A DNA stretch of 64,000 bases, taken from positions 25,385 to 89,384 of the forward strand of contig SVPZ01000004.1 in NCBI GenBank assembly GCA_015065605.1. Reading direction: 5' to 3'. This document shows positions 27,008-36,750 of the stretch, in pieces (position 1 is the stretch's first letter; each line of letters starts with the position of its first letter). Origin of the DNA: Oscillospiraceae bacterium. Lineage in GTDB: Bacteria; Bacillota; Clostridia; Oscillospirales; Acutalibacteraceae. A model generated the notes under the pieces. It saw only the letters and a program-made list of their open reading frames with translations. It did not search any database and was not told where the DNA came from. Made by a program: the position numbers and the translations under genes.

Positions 27008-28903
27008 TTAATAATTGTTGCCTAAATCATTATTAGGGTACTGAACCGTTATAACTCTATTATCAGGTTTCTTTTCGGTTGTTGTAGTAAGCATTTGCGA
27101 ATTTTGGTCTTCGCGTTGATAAATTCTAACGTAATCAACCTTAGCTTCTATAAGCTTGGGGTGAACGTCGTTATCGTAGTTAACAGAACAGTAACCACCC
27201 TGTGACATACGACAACTCATAATTAGGTAATCCATAAGACAGTAACTTGATGCAGAGGTATTTGCATCCAAATAGTTAACAGTTAAATAACTCTTACCGT
27301 CAATAGCAAATCTGATTTGTGTACCATCCCAGTAGCAAGACATTGTATGGTAAGTATCGTTTAATTTGTCACCGTATCTATCGGTATTATAAACCTGTTT
27401 TGTGTTGTTGTCGTCTGCATGGTATTTTGCAATACCGGAAAGGGAAGAGTGACCGCTTGCTACACGAGTACCGTCAACTCTAACCTGAGACCACCATTTA
27501 TGAAGAGTACTTGTGAAGTAGTTGAGCTGTCCGTAGTCTTCGAAAATATCCATTTCGGTCATACTGGACCTGTCTTGGTTAAGACCTGCAATAGTCCAAT
27601 GTTTGAAAAGATCGCTACCTGTATTAGCGCCGTTTTGCCACAATGAGCATGCGGCGGGTTCATCAGCAAACTTTTCGCGAATTTCTATAAGACCGTAGCG
27701 ATATATCATAGTGGTGCTTGTGGAAATAAGCGCGCCTGCGAAGTTTTTGCCGTCAAGGTTTTGTGTGCAAAGGTGAAGATTACCGTCACTTTGATACATC
27801 AAATTCTGTAGGTTAGGACCTGTGTACTTAGATTCGCCGTAGCAGTTATACCAATAAAGTGTGCCACCGTTTTGCGAATCGTGTGTTGTAGTGTTGGCGT
27901 AGTCTAAATAATCACTCCACATATCATAGTTGATAGTAGTAGCTTCAAACTCATCATACCAATTTAAAGTATAGTCGTCGGCTTGGTCGCCCACGTATTT
28001 ACCGTTAATGGTATGACCGTCAGACCAATTAAAACCTTGACCGCTTTCACTGCTCTTTTTGATTTCTTCGAAAAGATACAAAGCACCTTCACGGGTAGCA
28101 AGGTCGTTACCGCCTTTGATAACAATCTTTTTACCAATGACTTTAATAACGAAGTTATCACCCTGCGCAGTAACCGATTTAGACGCTTCTCTGTCACAGT
28201 CACCTATAAGAATTTCGTACTCTAATTCTTTGTCAATAACGTCTTCTAACATTTTAGGAGCGTAGCCTAACTCTTTGTGGTATTTAACAAGGTCTTCGGC
28301 AACCATACCATATAAGTAAGACGCGTATCGGGGAAGAACGATATTATAAACACCGATATCTTTGTTTGATACATAGTTGCAAACTACTGTGTTTTCGCCT
28401 TTGTATTCATAAATGAATTCGTAGTTAGTTTTTAGCTTTCCCCAAGATTCAAGATCTTTACAAAACGTATCGGCAAACCACTGACAAGCATAGTTCAAAA
28501 CAGTAACGTTTTTAGAATATATGCAGATTTTGTCGTTAATAACCTTAACTATAAAGTCGTTAAAGTTTGCAGTTCTGTTGGCTTCCAAACGTTTGATAGC
28601 TGTTTCGGATTCTTCACGATTGGTATCGCCGACAAGAATCTCGTAGTTGTTATCATAATCGTCAACGGCGTTATCTTTTCTAAAGTAGATATTAACGTCG
28701 AAATTGTCTTTTATGGCGGTACGAATTATTTTCGCGCTGTCATTTACTTGTGCATCACTTTCGTTTGATCTGACAATAGCGTAAATAAAACGACCGTCTG
28801 CATCTACACCGGAAGGTACAGCCTTACCGGCACAGCCTGTAAGGGAGGCAATAAATGCTATTGCGAGTATTAAGCAAATTATACTTTTAAAATTAGTTTT
28901 CAT
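27008..28903 (-). CDS. GH16 lipoprotein, second copy
   Basis: 631 residues. The ATG at 28903 follows AAGGAAGG. Lipobox LTGC with Cys24. It has the same plan as 18442-20316: two N-terminal YEILVGD-x-(N/D)RE modules (near 87 and 230), an (F/N)WSDG-T(I/L)NGKY linker, then GH16 (about 320-610) with EMDIFE: Glu450, Asp452, Glu455. It is thus also the bulge-type ExDxxE class. Sequence around the catalytic site and substrate-cleft loops differs clearly from the first copy (SLWQNGAN against GMWINGST), so the two may cut different linkages. It lies 19 bp after the repeat-protein gene and is its operon partner. Confidence 0.93.
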   Translation of the reverse strand: MKTNFKSIICLILAIAFIASLTGCAGKAVPSGVDADGRFIYAIVRSNESDAQVNDSAKIIRTAIKDNFDVNIYFRKDNAVDDYDNNYEILVGDTNREESETAIKRLEANRTANFNDFIVKVINDKICIYSKNVTVLNYACQWFADTFCKDLESWGKLKTNYEFIYEYKGENTVVCNYVSNKDIGVYNIVLPRYASYLYGMVAEDLVKYHKELGYAPKMLEDVIDKELEYEILIGDCDREASKSVTAQGDNFVIKVIGKKIVIKGGNDLATREGALYLFEEIKKSSESGQGFNWSDGHTINGKYVGDQADDYTLNWYDEFEATTINYDMWSDYLDYANTTTHDSQNGGTLYWYNCYGESKYTGPNLQNLMYQSDGNLHLCTQNLDGKNFAGALISTSTTMIYRYGLIEIREKFADEPAACSLWQNGANTGSDLFKHWTIAGLNQDRSSMTEMDIFEDYGQLNYFTSTLHKWWSQVRVDGTRVASGHSSLSGIAKYHADDNNTKQVYNTDRYGDKLNDTYHTMSCYWDGTQIRFAIDGKSYLTVNYLDANTSASSYCLMDYLIMSCRMSQGGYCSVNYDNDVHPKLIEAKVDYVRIYQREDQNSQMLTTTTEKKPDNRVITVQYPNNDLGNNY

Positions 28904-28922
28904 TATTTATTACCTTCCTTTC

Positions 28923-31900
28923 TTATATTTTCTTTGCATTCTTTTTCTTGATGAAAAAGAAGATGCAACCTGCGGCTATTAGTACTACAACTGCGCCGCA
29001 GATAATGAATATCCAAAGCATAGAACCGCCGGTTAAGGAGGAATCAATAATAGTTGCAATATCAATTGTTAATGCCTGCTCTGAAGTGCCAATTACGTGC
29101 TCGGTAAAGTTAATTGGTGTAGAAAGAGGAACACCATCAGCAACAGTAAACGTTACGTCATCAATAAATAGCTCGATGTCACCGGGTACCATAATAGAAG
29201 CAAAGCCTTCTACAGAGTTATATGTGTAGGATACTTCGTGCCATTGTCCGTCAACCAAATCTGCTACGGCAACAACGGGGTAGAAATCGCCCATAGTATC
29301 CCATGGATAATAACAACTTCTACTTGAAACTACCTTTAAAGCGCCTTCAGTATGTTTGTGTTGTCCCATTTTTACTTTGAATGAAACTGTATAACGTGTA
29401 TCTGGCGCAATATCGTTACCAAGTGTCAAAAGAATTGCTGCTTCGTTGTACGGAGATTCGCCTTTTCTATGTAATGAGAAGTCTCCGCTTGTTACGTTAT
29501 CCTTGGAATTTCCGGGTTGTGTACTATCGTAAATTTCAAAGTCATAATCGAAAATCTTTAATGTACCGTATTTATTTGCTTGCATAGCGTATGCGCCTGT
29601 ATCAAAGTTTTCAACAACCTTTTGATCAAGGAAACGAGCGTAAACAATATAACTTTCTTTACCAAGCTTCATATCCTCGCGCTTTAATTCTTGTAAAGTG
29701 CCGTCTGCGTTCATTATGAAATAACCTTTGAAATACTTACCTTCGTAGGTTGGGTTTTCGGGTAATTTACTTGCAAAGCTTGTGCCGGGTTTGCCGATAA
29801 CGTTAGTCTTCATACCGGGACAGTTACTGCTGTCAATTATAATTGCTGTGCTGCCTTTCGGTACACGTTTAATAACTACGTCATCAAAATAGTAGATACC
29901 GCCTGCGCCACCTGATAGGCTGAAGTAAATACCGTTAGCGTTGGGGTCAGCAAGTTTTTTGCCCGAAATTAAGAAGGTTGCTGAATGCCATACACCTGAT
30001 TTTTCGGAAGTGGAAATTTTAGCGCTTTCTCTATCTGTACGAGCTGCATAGAAGTTAATGCCGTATGCATTGTGTATCTTTATGTATGCGCCACCGGGAG
30101 CGTGTTTTTTAATGTAATAATGTACAGTTATAACGTAATCGCTATCTGCTTCGATTTTAAACGGTGTTTCATCCTGCGCAACTACAAAGTAGCAATAATC
30201 AGTATAATCAGGCGCTCTCTTTATTTCGATAACTTTATTGCCGGTACGAGCATTTGCAAATGTTATTTGTGCAGCTTCACGTCTTTGAACACGTCCTACA
30301 ATTTCGCCTCTGTGGGGAATATTGTATTTTTCGAAAGAGTAGGTTACTGTGTCGGCGGGTTTCCAACCGGCAAATACAACTATTTTTGTATCAGCCTCAA
30401 AGGTCTTTTGAGTGAAGGGGACGGTACATTCGGTATCAATATACCAACCGGTAAAGTCATAGCCGAAGGCTGTAGGCTTTTTGGTCGGTGCAATTTTATC
30501 GCCTTCTTTACCAACGAGCAATTCAGCATCTTTACCTTCGGTATGGTCGAAGTAAACATAAGAACCGTCAATTTCTTCGATTAAAACGTTATCAATATCA
30601 ACGTTTACTCTGCTTGATGCTTCTGCGCCTATCAATTCGAAGTTGAAGTATATACCGTTATTATCTTTGCCGGCGCTATCTTTCGTAAAGTTGGTTGCAT
30701 ATACAACTGAAACTTCTTGCCATACACCGGTTTTCTTTCTGTCGGGTGTAACTTCGGTTGAGTAAATTACTTTGCTACCTGACCAAAGGTTTGACGAAGA
30801 TGCTGACATCAATCTCATCTTAAAGTCAACGGTTGCTTTGTTTATTCTATAAACGTAAGTGATTCTATAAAGAGTAGCGTTTGTTGCTGTTCCTAATTTA
30901 GCGGAGTGAGTAGGTGATCCGCGACTATACATATAAGAAATCGAACCGTCGGTAGTGGGGTAGAGGTCGTCACCTTTAAAATCAAGAGTAAGGGTATAAT
31001 CGTCATCATATCCATATCCTTCTTTTTCGGTGATACGCATTGTTGCACCAAACTGAACTACCGTTGAGGTATTAAAGTTTAACTTATACGTATCGAATGC
31101 CATAGGTCCGGGACCCCATTTAGCATAAACAACAGTAACGCCTTCTTTAATAGTATTATCGGTATAAGGAATAGTACACTCTTTATCGGTAAACCAACCA
31201 AGGAAAGAATCTCTGCCGTTGGTTGGAGTAGTGAGTTCAACCTTATCACCAACTTTACCTATGATAATGCTATCTTTAGCGTTCAAGCCGTTTCCGTTAA
31301 GATAAATCATATTTTCGCTAACTTCTTCAAAATAAACGCTATCTATGTAAGCATCAACGTAGCAAGAGTCGGCATTATCGGTACAGTTTAACTGTAAATA
31401 AAGTAAATTACATTTAGCATTGGTAAAGCTTGGCATAAAGTAAACGGTTTCTTTAACCCAATCTTTGTTTTCACTCTCAGCAATTACTTTAGCACCGTTA
31501 TATTTAATGTACTTGCCATCCCAAACGTTGTCACTACCGGTTGATACTGTGATTGAATAATCGGTATTAGTATCAGCAGATGCTTTTCTATAATATGTAA
31601 GCATATAAACTTTGCCTGTATCGACTTTGCCAATTTGCGCAACGTTATCCTGTGTGTTAAATCTTTGTGAATATTTAATAGGCGCGCTATCCATAGACGA
31701 CTGATAGGTTGCATCAGCATCGTATTTGAAATTGAGAACGTAATCGTCATTTTGACCTAAGTTCTTGCCGTTCTTTATAGATAATGTAAAGGGAGCGCGT
31801 CTTGTGAATTCATAAGGATAGTTTTCGAAGGTCATTATCTGATTGCCCCATTTAGCATAAACAGTTGTAAAGCCTTCGGGAATGGTAGTGGCAGTAAAGG

Positions 31901-33683
31901 GAACGGTAAGTTCTGCATCTGCATACCAACCTAATAGCGGTGCTTCGGGATTGCTAATTTCGGGTATTGTTAATTGGTCACCGACATTACCGTTTACAAC
32001 GAAATCTTTAACCATTGAAGTGTTGGTTTCAAAATAAACAACGCTATCGGTAACTTCTTCTACTAAAACGTTATCAACGTAACCGTCAACGTAAGCTGCA
32101 TCGGTTGTGTCTAAAGAATTGAACTGTAAATACAAATAGTTAGCTGTTTCAACTGTGAAAGAAGGAATTACGTAAACCGTTTGCTTAACCCATTCTTTTT
32201 GGTCTGCTTTAACGGTAACTGCGGTATCGTCATAAGCAACGCGTCCTGCGGTCCAAATGTTATAGTCAGCAGTAATAAGCTTAATTGAGAAGTTGCTTTC
32301 GCTGTTTTCTCCGGAACGTGTCATATACGTTACTTTATATAAAGAGCCGTTGTTTACTTTCTTGGCGATTTTTATGGTGTTATCTATGTTAGTTGCTCTC
32401 TGTGAGAACTTAATGGGTTCAGGATCGGCAGAGAAGTGGTATGTAGCGTCACCATCGTGTAAGAAGTTTAATGCATAGTTATCATTAACACCAACGCCTT
32501 CGCCCTCTTTGTAGAATAGAGTATATACAGCACGTAACATTAAAGCGTCTGTCATAGGAGGAGTTTTAAAGGAGATAGGAGCATTACCCCATTTTGCGTA
32601 TGCAACAACAGAATTTCTTTGGAAAGTGGTTGATTCGAAAGGAGTGGTGAACTCTGCATCAGCATACCAACCTAAAAACTCTCTGTCACCATATTTAACT
32701 TCAGGAGCGGTAAATGTTTCGCCACGTTTGCCGCTTAAGGTGATATTATCTTCTTCGTTGTTAGTATTAAAGGTAACGGAAGATTCGCTTGGTTTGAGAA
32801 GGGGGGTAAACACAACGTCGTCAAGATATATTACGTAGTCTTTATTTTCTGCAGGTTTGAAGTAGAAGAACATAGCGTTGTTGTCAATTTCCGTGGTTGC
32901 ATAAGAAACTGTGAAATTGAATGTGCCTTCCTGCCATTCGTTAGAAGCAGTATTAAGGGCAACGCTACCGTAAGCTTTACCATGACCCCAAATGTTAGTA
33001 CCCATTGCAGAATAAACGTTAAGGGATACAGCGGTGTCGGCTTTTTCTACTTTATATTTAAAAGTAACGTTATATGGAACGTTGTTTTCAAGACCTTCGC
33101 ACAAATATACTTTTGCATCCATAGTTTTGTAACGGTTTGCTGCATTATAAGTGGATGGGTCATCAGCAACCTTTGTCATAGTGCTGTCCCAGGCCATCAT
33201 GATAGCATATCCGCTATTGTTATATGTAACTTCAGACTGCTTGGTCATACCCTCAAAGAAGTAGTTACGGTTACTTTTTGAAAGATCGCCGTCGGTATCT
33301 TTTACAGTGTAAGATTCTTTGTTATAAGCTTCGAACGTTTGGTTGATACTTTTAAATTCAGATAACCACTTAGAATAAAGAGTGATATCGTCTTCGAAAA
33401 TACCACTAGTATGTTCGTTTCTGTACTTGACGGAATCATACCAACCCATAAACCATTTCTCACCGTTTTGGTCCACGGGGTCGGTAGGATAAGAGAAAGT
33501 ATCTCCTATAGTACCGGATATAGAATTTTCGGTATTGTTTAAAGTGTCAACAAAAGTAATGGTTACAGTGTTTGCTGCTTTTACCGCTAGTGCAATAGGT
33601 GTATAAATTGCACCTAAAATTATTGCAAAAACGCAAACAATGCCCAAAATCTTTTTTAAGGTGAAGCTTGTTGATTTTAACAT
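28923..33683 (-). CDS. Membrane-anchored InlB / jelly-roll repeat surface protein, 1586 residues
   Basis: The start at 33683 (MLKSTSFTLKK) follows GAAAGGAAG at 7 nt; the in-frame ATG at 33701 lies inside that ribosome site and is rejected. A signal segment (about 5-37) precedes an InlB repeat (KWFMGWYDS), then six jelly-roll modules alternating with further InlB repeats (cores FLGWYAD, LLGWYAD, FLGWFTD, FTGWYID, FKGYFIM). Modules 2-4 share near-identical segments such as NLLYLQLN/NYLYLQFN and YVD-YVDNVL/YID, showing internal duplication. A C-terminal helix (MLWIFIICGAVVVLIAAGCIFF) and KKKNAKKI anchor it. Paralog of 1-3236 and 14219-18442. Function inferred: polysaccharide binding at the cell surface together with the downstream GH16 enzyme. 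Confidence 0.88.
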   Translation of the reverse strand: MLKSTSFTLKKILGIVCVFAIILGAIYTPIALAVKAANTVTITFVDTLNNTENSISGTIGDTFSYPTDPVDQNGEKWFMGWYDSVKYRNEHTSGIFEDDITLYSKWLSEFKSINQTFEAYNKESYTVKDTDGDLSKSNRNYFFEGMTKQSEVTYNNSGYAIMMAWDSTMTKVADDPSTYNAANRYKTMDAKVYLCEGLENNVPYNVTFKYKVEKADTAVSLNVYSAMGTNIWGHGKAYGSVALNTASNEWQEGTFNFTVSYATTEIDNNAMFFYFKPAENKDYVIYLDDVVFTPLLKPSESSVTFNTNNEEDNITLSGKRGETFTAPEVKYGDREFLGWYADAEFTTPFESTTFQRNSVVAYAKWGNAPISFKTPPMTDALMLRAVYTLFYKEGEGVGVNDNYALNFLHDGDATYHFSADPEPIKFSQRATNIDNTIKIAKKVNNGSLYKVTYMTRSGENSESNFSIKLITADYNIWTAGRVAYDDTAVTVKADQKEWVKQTVYVIPSFTVETANYLYLQFNSLDTTDAAYVDGYVDNVLVEEVTDSVVYFETNTSMVKDFVVNGNVGDQLTIPEISNPEAPLLGWYADAELTVPFTATTIPEGFTTVYAKWGNQIMTFENYPYEFTRRAPFTLSIKNGKNLGQNDDYVLNFKYDADATYQSSMDSAPIKYSQRFNTQDNVAQIGKVDTGKVYMLTYYRKASADTNTDYSITVSTGSDNVWDGKYIKYNGAKVIAESENKDWVKETVYFMPSFTNAKCNLLYLQLNCTDNADSCYVDAYIDSVYFEEVSENMIYLNGNGLNAKDSIIIGKVGDKVELTTPTNGRDSFLGWFTDKECTIPYTDNTIKEGVTVVYAKWGPGPMAFDTYKLNFNTSTVVQFGATMRITEKEGYGYDDDYTLTLDFKGDDLYPTTDGSISYMYSRGSPTHSAKLGTATNATLYRITYVYRINKATVDFKMRLMSASSSNLWSGSKVIYSTEVTPDRKKTGVWQEVSVVYATNFTKDSAGKDNNGIYFNFELIGAEASSRVNVDIDNVLIEEIDGSYVYFDHTEGKDAELLVGKEGDKIAPTKKPTAFGYDFTGWYIDTECTVPFTQKTFEADTKIVVFAGWKPADTVTYSFEKYNIPHRGEIVGRVQRREAAQITFANARTGNKVIEIKRAPDYTDYCYFVVAQDETPFKIEADSDYVITVHYYIKKHAPGGAYIKIHNAYGINFYAARTDRESAKISTSEKSGVWHSATFLISGKKLADPNANGIYFSLSGGAGGIYYFDDVVIKRVPKGSTAIIIDSSNCPGMKTNVIGKPGTSFASKLPENPTYEGKYFKGYFIMNADGTLQELKREDMKLGKESYIVYARFLDQKVVENFDTGAYAMQANKYGTLKIFDYDFEIYDSTQPGNSKDNVTSGDFSLHRKGESPYNEAAILLTLGNDIAPDTRYTVSFKVKMGQHKHTEGALKVVSSRSCYYPWDTMGDFYPVVAVADLVDGQWHEVSYTYNSVEGFASIMVPGDIELFIDDVTFTVADGVPLSTPINFTEHVIGTSEQALTIDIATIIDSSLTGGSMLWIFIICGAVVVLIAAGCIFFFIKKKNAKKI

Positions 33684-33746
33684 ATGATTTCTTCCTTTCA
33701 TACTCTTTTAGAAGTAACAAATAGTTATATCTTTTACACTATAAGT

Positions 33747-33775
33747 ATTGTAGCACAAAATGTTATTCTTAGCAA
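33747..33775 (-). promoter_or_regulatory. Promoter of the second surface-protein / GH16 operon
   Basis: On the minus strand TTGCTA (33770-33775), 17-bp spacer, TACAAT (33747-33752). Leader about 55 nt. Confidence 0.5.
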
Positions 33776-33850
33776 TTACAAATATCAACGAAAATTTATC
33801 AAAAAAATTAATATTTTTGATTTTTGTGTTCATTTTTGCAATGTTTTTTC

Positions 33851-33884
33851 AAAAAAACACCCCAATATTTACCTATTGGGGTGT
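33851..33884 (-). terminator. Terminator of dapA-dapB
   Basis: Perfect 11-bp stem ACACCCCAATA / TATTGGGGTGT followed on the minus strand by a seven-T run. Confidence 0.9.
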
Positions 33885-33890
33885 GGAAAA

Positions 33891-34643
33891 TTAAAATATT
33901 ATGCTTTTCATATCATAAAGGTTAGGCTCTTTTTTTGACATAAATATTGCCGCTTTTACAGCACCGTTAGCAAATACTGTTCTTGATGCTGCTGAGTGTG
34001 AAAGAGTAATGACTTCATCCTTTCCTGCGAATATTACTTCATGTTCTCCGACTATTGTACCGCCTCGTACCGAATGCATACCAATTTCTTTTTTAGAACG
34101 CTTTTGACGCTTTGAGTGACGGTCGTATTCGTACTGAAGTGAATCGTCAAAAACTTCGTTTATAGAATTTGCAAGCATTAAAGCTGTACCTGACGGTGCA
34201 TCTAGTTTTTGATTATGATGCTTTTCTATAATTTCAATGTCAAAATCATTGCCCAAAATACTAGCGGCTTTCTTTGCTAAAGCTGTTAAGAGATTGATTC
34301 CAAGTGACATATTAAAGGTGAAGAATACGGGGATTTTTTTGCTATATTCTTTTATTTTTGATATTTGTTCATCGTTATAGCCTGTAGTAGCCAACACTAT
34401 AGCGCTTTTATTATTAGTTGCGAAGTTTAATAAATTGTCAAGAGCAGATGGGTTACTGAAATCAATAATTACGTCTGCTTTTTCTTTAACGTCGTCAATG
34501 TTTTTATAAATGGGAAAATCAGATTGACCCTGTGAAAAAGCATCAACTCCTGCTACAATTTCGCACTCATTATTTTCTTTAACTATCTCGGTTATTACTT
34601 TGCCCATACGGCCAAAACAACCGTTTAATATAATTTTAACCAT
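33891..34643 (-). CDS. dapB: 4-hydroxy-tetrahydrodipicolinate reductase
   Basis: 250 residues. The ATG at 34643 follows AAAGGATG. It reduces the DapA product with NAD(P)H in lysine and diaminopimelate synthesis; spores also need dipicolinate from this branch. N-terminal GCFGRMGK dinucleotide loop (about 8-15), VIDFSNPSA, ATTGY, and the signature EIIEKHHNQKLDAPSGTAL with the catalytic His pair, Lys and the DAPSGT substrate loop; then HSVRGGTIVGEHEVIF near the end. It follows dapA by 22 bp on the same transcript. Confidence 0.96.
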   Translation of the reverse strand: MVKIILNGCFGRMGKVITEIVKENNECEIVAGVDAFSQGQSDFPIYKNIDDVKEKADVIIDFSNPSALDNLLNFATNNKSAIVLATTGYNDEQISKIKEYSKKIPVFFTFNMSLGINLLTALAKKAASILGNDFDIEIIEKHHNQKLDAPSGTALMLANSINEVFDDSLQYEYDRHSKRQKRSKKEIGMHSVRGGTIVGEHEVIFAGKDEVITLSHSAASRTVFANGAVKAAIFMSKKEPNLYDMKSIIF

Positions 34644-34665
34644 TTTTTTACATCCTTTAAATAAA

Positions 34666-35559
34666 CTAATCTTTTATCAATTTGCAGAACTTTAACTGTT
34701 CTATGAGTTCGTTTCTCTGTTTATCCTCCATAGGAACAAGAGGAAGGCGACAAGGCCCTACGTCAAATCCAAGTATATTCATAGCTTCTTTTACCGGAAT
34801 AGGATTAACGTCTGAAAACAGCGCCTTAATAAGTTGAGAATAATATATTTGCATATCTGACGCGGTTTTTGTATCGCCATTAAGATACTTGGCACACATA
34901 TCATGCGTTTGTGACGGTGCTATATTTGACAAAACGGAAATAACACCTATTCCTCCCAAAGACATTATTGGAACAATTTGGTCATCATTTCCTGAATAAA
35001 TGTCAAGTTCATTACCACATAAAGCACGGGTTAAAGCAACAGAAGAAATATCTCCGTTGGCCTCTTTGGTAGCAACTATATTCGGGTGTTTACAAAGTTC
35101 GGCATAGGTTGAAGGTGTAATGTTTACACCGGTTCTCGAAGGAACGTTATAAAGAATAATAGGACTGTCAATTCGGTCTGCAACGTAATTGTAATGAGTT
35201 ATTAAACCGCGTTGCGACGTCTTATTATAATAGGGAGTGACCATAAGCATAGCATCGGCACCGCAACTAATTGCATCTTTACAAAGTTCTACTGTATAAA
35301 CCGTATCATTTGAACCTGTGCCTGCAATAATTGGTACACGTCCGTTTGCGCTGTTTACGGCGGATTCAATAACTTTAACGTGTTCTTTATAATTTAAAGT
35401 TGATTTTTCTCCGGTTGTACCACAAATTACAAGCGCGTCAATTCCACTTTTAATTTGTTCTTCAACGAGTAGTGAAATTTTTTCAAAATTAACACTGCCA
35501 TCGTTGTGCATTGGGGTAATAAGTGCGGTAGCGGCGCCTGTAAATATTCTTTTTTTCAT
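34666..35559 (-). CDS. dapA: 4-hydroxy-tetrahydrodipicolinate synthase
   Basis: 297 residues from the ATG at 35559 (MKKRIFTGAATALITP); the longer frame starts inside the leader and has no ribosome site. Condenses pyruvate with aspartate semialdehyde. TIM-barrel motifs: GTTGEKSTL (substrate loop), YYNKTSQRGL, YNVPSRTG with the proton-relay Tyr, and the Schiff-base lysine Lys165 in VATKEANGD. GGIGVISVLSN follows. First gene of the dapA-dapB operon, under the promoter at 35658-35686. I see no lysine riboswitch in the leader. Confidence 0.96.
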   Translation of the reverse strand: MKKRIFTGAATALITPMHNDGSVNFEKISLLVEEQIKSGIDALVICGTTGEKSTLNYKEHVKVIESAVNSANGRVPIIAGTGSNDTVYTVELCKDAISCGADAMLMVTPYYNKTSQRGLITHYNYVADRIDSPIILYNVPSRTGVNITPSTYAELCKHPNIVATKEANGDISSVALTRALCGNELDIYSGNDDQIVPIMSLGGIGVISVLSNIAPSQTHDMCAKYLNGDTKTASDMQIYYSQLIKALFSDVNPIPVKEAMNILGFDVGPCRLPLVPMEDKQRNELIEQLKFCKLIKD

Positions 35560-35657
35560 AAAAAACATGCCTTTCTTGATATTTTTAAAAAGAAAATTAA
35601 CTTTACTGTTGCCAATAGAACAGTTTTGCAATATAATCATATTAATATCTTATTTAA

Positions 35658-35686
35658 ATGATACCATTCGATATATGGTTTGTCAA
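35658..35686 (-). promoter_or_regulatory. Promoter of dapA-dapB
   Basis: On the minus strand TTGACA (35681-35686), 17-bp spacer, TATCAT (35658-35663). Leader about 90 nt. Confidence 0.75.
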
Positions 35687-35718
35687 ATATAATTTGTTGT
35701 TTTTTAGTGGGAGTTAAT

Positions 35719-36741
35719 ATGAAGAAAAGTGATTTTTTTTACGATTTGCCCGAAGAGTTAATTGCTCAAACGCCAATCGAACCAAGAGACGCCTCCAGAC
35801 TTATGCTGATTGATAGAAGTAACAAAAATTGCGATGAAGATGTTTTTAGAAACATTATTGATTATTTAAATGAAGGCGATTTATTGGTGCTTAATGATAC
35901 AAGGGTTCTTCCTGCGCGAATATACGGTACGCGTACCGACACCGGCGCAGTGGTTGAGTTCGTTTTGTTAAAACAACTTGAAACTAATAAATGGGAATGC
36001 ATAGCCGGTCCGGGCAAAAAGGCTAAAGAGGGCCATTCGTTTAAATTCAGCGATAAATTAAGTGCTACAGTAATTAACGTTTTGGATGACGGTAACAGAG
36101 TGCTTGATTTTAACTATGATAAAGATTTTTTTGCTGCTTTAGACGAAATCGGACAAATGCCGCTTCCTCATTATATTAAGGAAGAATTAAAAGATAAAGA
36201 ACGTTACCAAACGGTTTATTCAAAGGAATTAGGCTCTGCTGCGGCTCCTACCGCAGGTTTGCATTTCACCAAGGAACTAATGGAAAAAATAAAAAATAAG
36301 GGTGTAGATATCGCTTACGTAACTCTCCACGTGGGACTGGGTACCTTTAGACCTGTAAAAGTTGACGAAATAACAGACCATCATATGCACTCAGAGCATT
36401 ATTCTATTTCTAAAGAAACTGCAGAGAAAATTAATTTCACCAAGAAAAATGGCGGTAGAGTAATATGTGTCGGCACAACGAGTTGTCGAACACTTGAGAG
36501 TGCTGCAACAAAATACGGTGAAATAAAAGAATGTGAAGACGATACTTCAATTTTTATTTATCCCGGTTATGAATTTAAGTGTATGGATGCTTTGATTACT
36601 AATTTCCATCTGCCTGAAAGTACGCTTATTATGCTTGTTTCTGCATTTGCCGGATATGATTTTACTATGGAGTTTTATAATAAAGCGGTTAAAGATAAGT
36701 ACAGATTTTTCAGTTTCGGAGATTCAATGTTTATTCGATAG
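35719..36741 (+). CDS. queA: S-adenosylmethionine:tRNA ribosyltransferase-isomerase
   Basis: 340 residues from the ATG at 35719 with GGGAG upstream; B. subtilis QueA has 342. It transfers the ribosyl group of SAM to preQ1 at tRNA position 34 during queuosine synthesis. Family segments: FFYDLPEELIAQTPIEPRDASRLML start, NDTRVLPARI, GSAAAPTAGLHFT, THVGLGTFRPV-type stretch (YVTLHVGLGTFRPVK) and NFHLPESTLIMLVSAF. The tgt gene follows after 9 bp, forming the usual queA-tgt-yajC order of Firmicutes. Confidence 0.97.
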   Translation: MKKSDFFYDLPEELIAQTPIEPRDASRLMLIDRSNKNCDEDVFRNIIDYLNEGDLLVLNDTRVLPARIYGTRTDTGAVVEFVLLKQLETNKWECIAGPGKKAKEGHSFKFSDKLSATVINVLDDGNRVLDFNYDKDFFAALDEIGQMPLPHYIKEELKDKERYQTVYSKELGSAAAPTAGLHFTKELMEKIKNKGVDIAYVTLHVGLGTFRPVKVDEITDHHMHSEHYSISKETAEKINFTKKNGGRVICVGTTSCRTLESAATKYGEIKECEDDTSIFIYPGYEFKCMDALITNFHLPESTLIMLVSAFAGYDFTMEFYNKAVKDKYRFFSFGDSMFIR

Positions 36742-36750
36742 GAGATAATT

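Noticed and set aside
30072..30584. 170-codon plus-strand frame within 28923-33683
   Set aside because: It is antisense to a conserved repeat protein, has no ribosome site, and its composition is what codon-biased antisense would give.
35560..35718. Lysine riboswitch before dapA or preQ1 riboswitch before queA
   Set aside because: The 159-bp divergent region is AT-rich and I find no conserved aptamer core or multi-stem structure.
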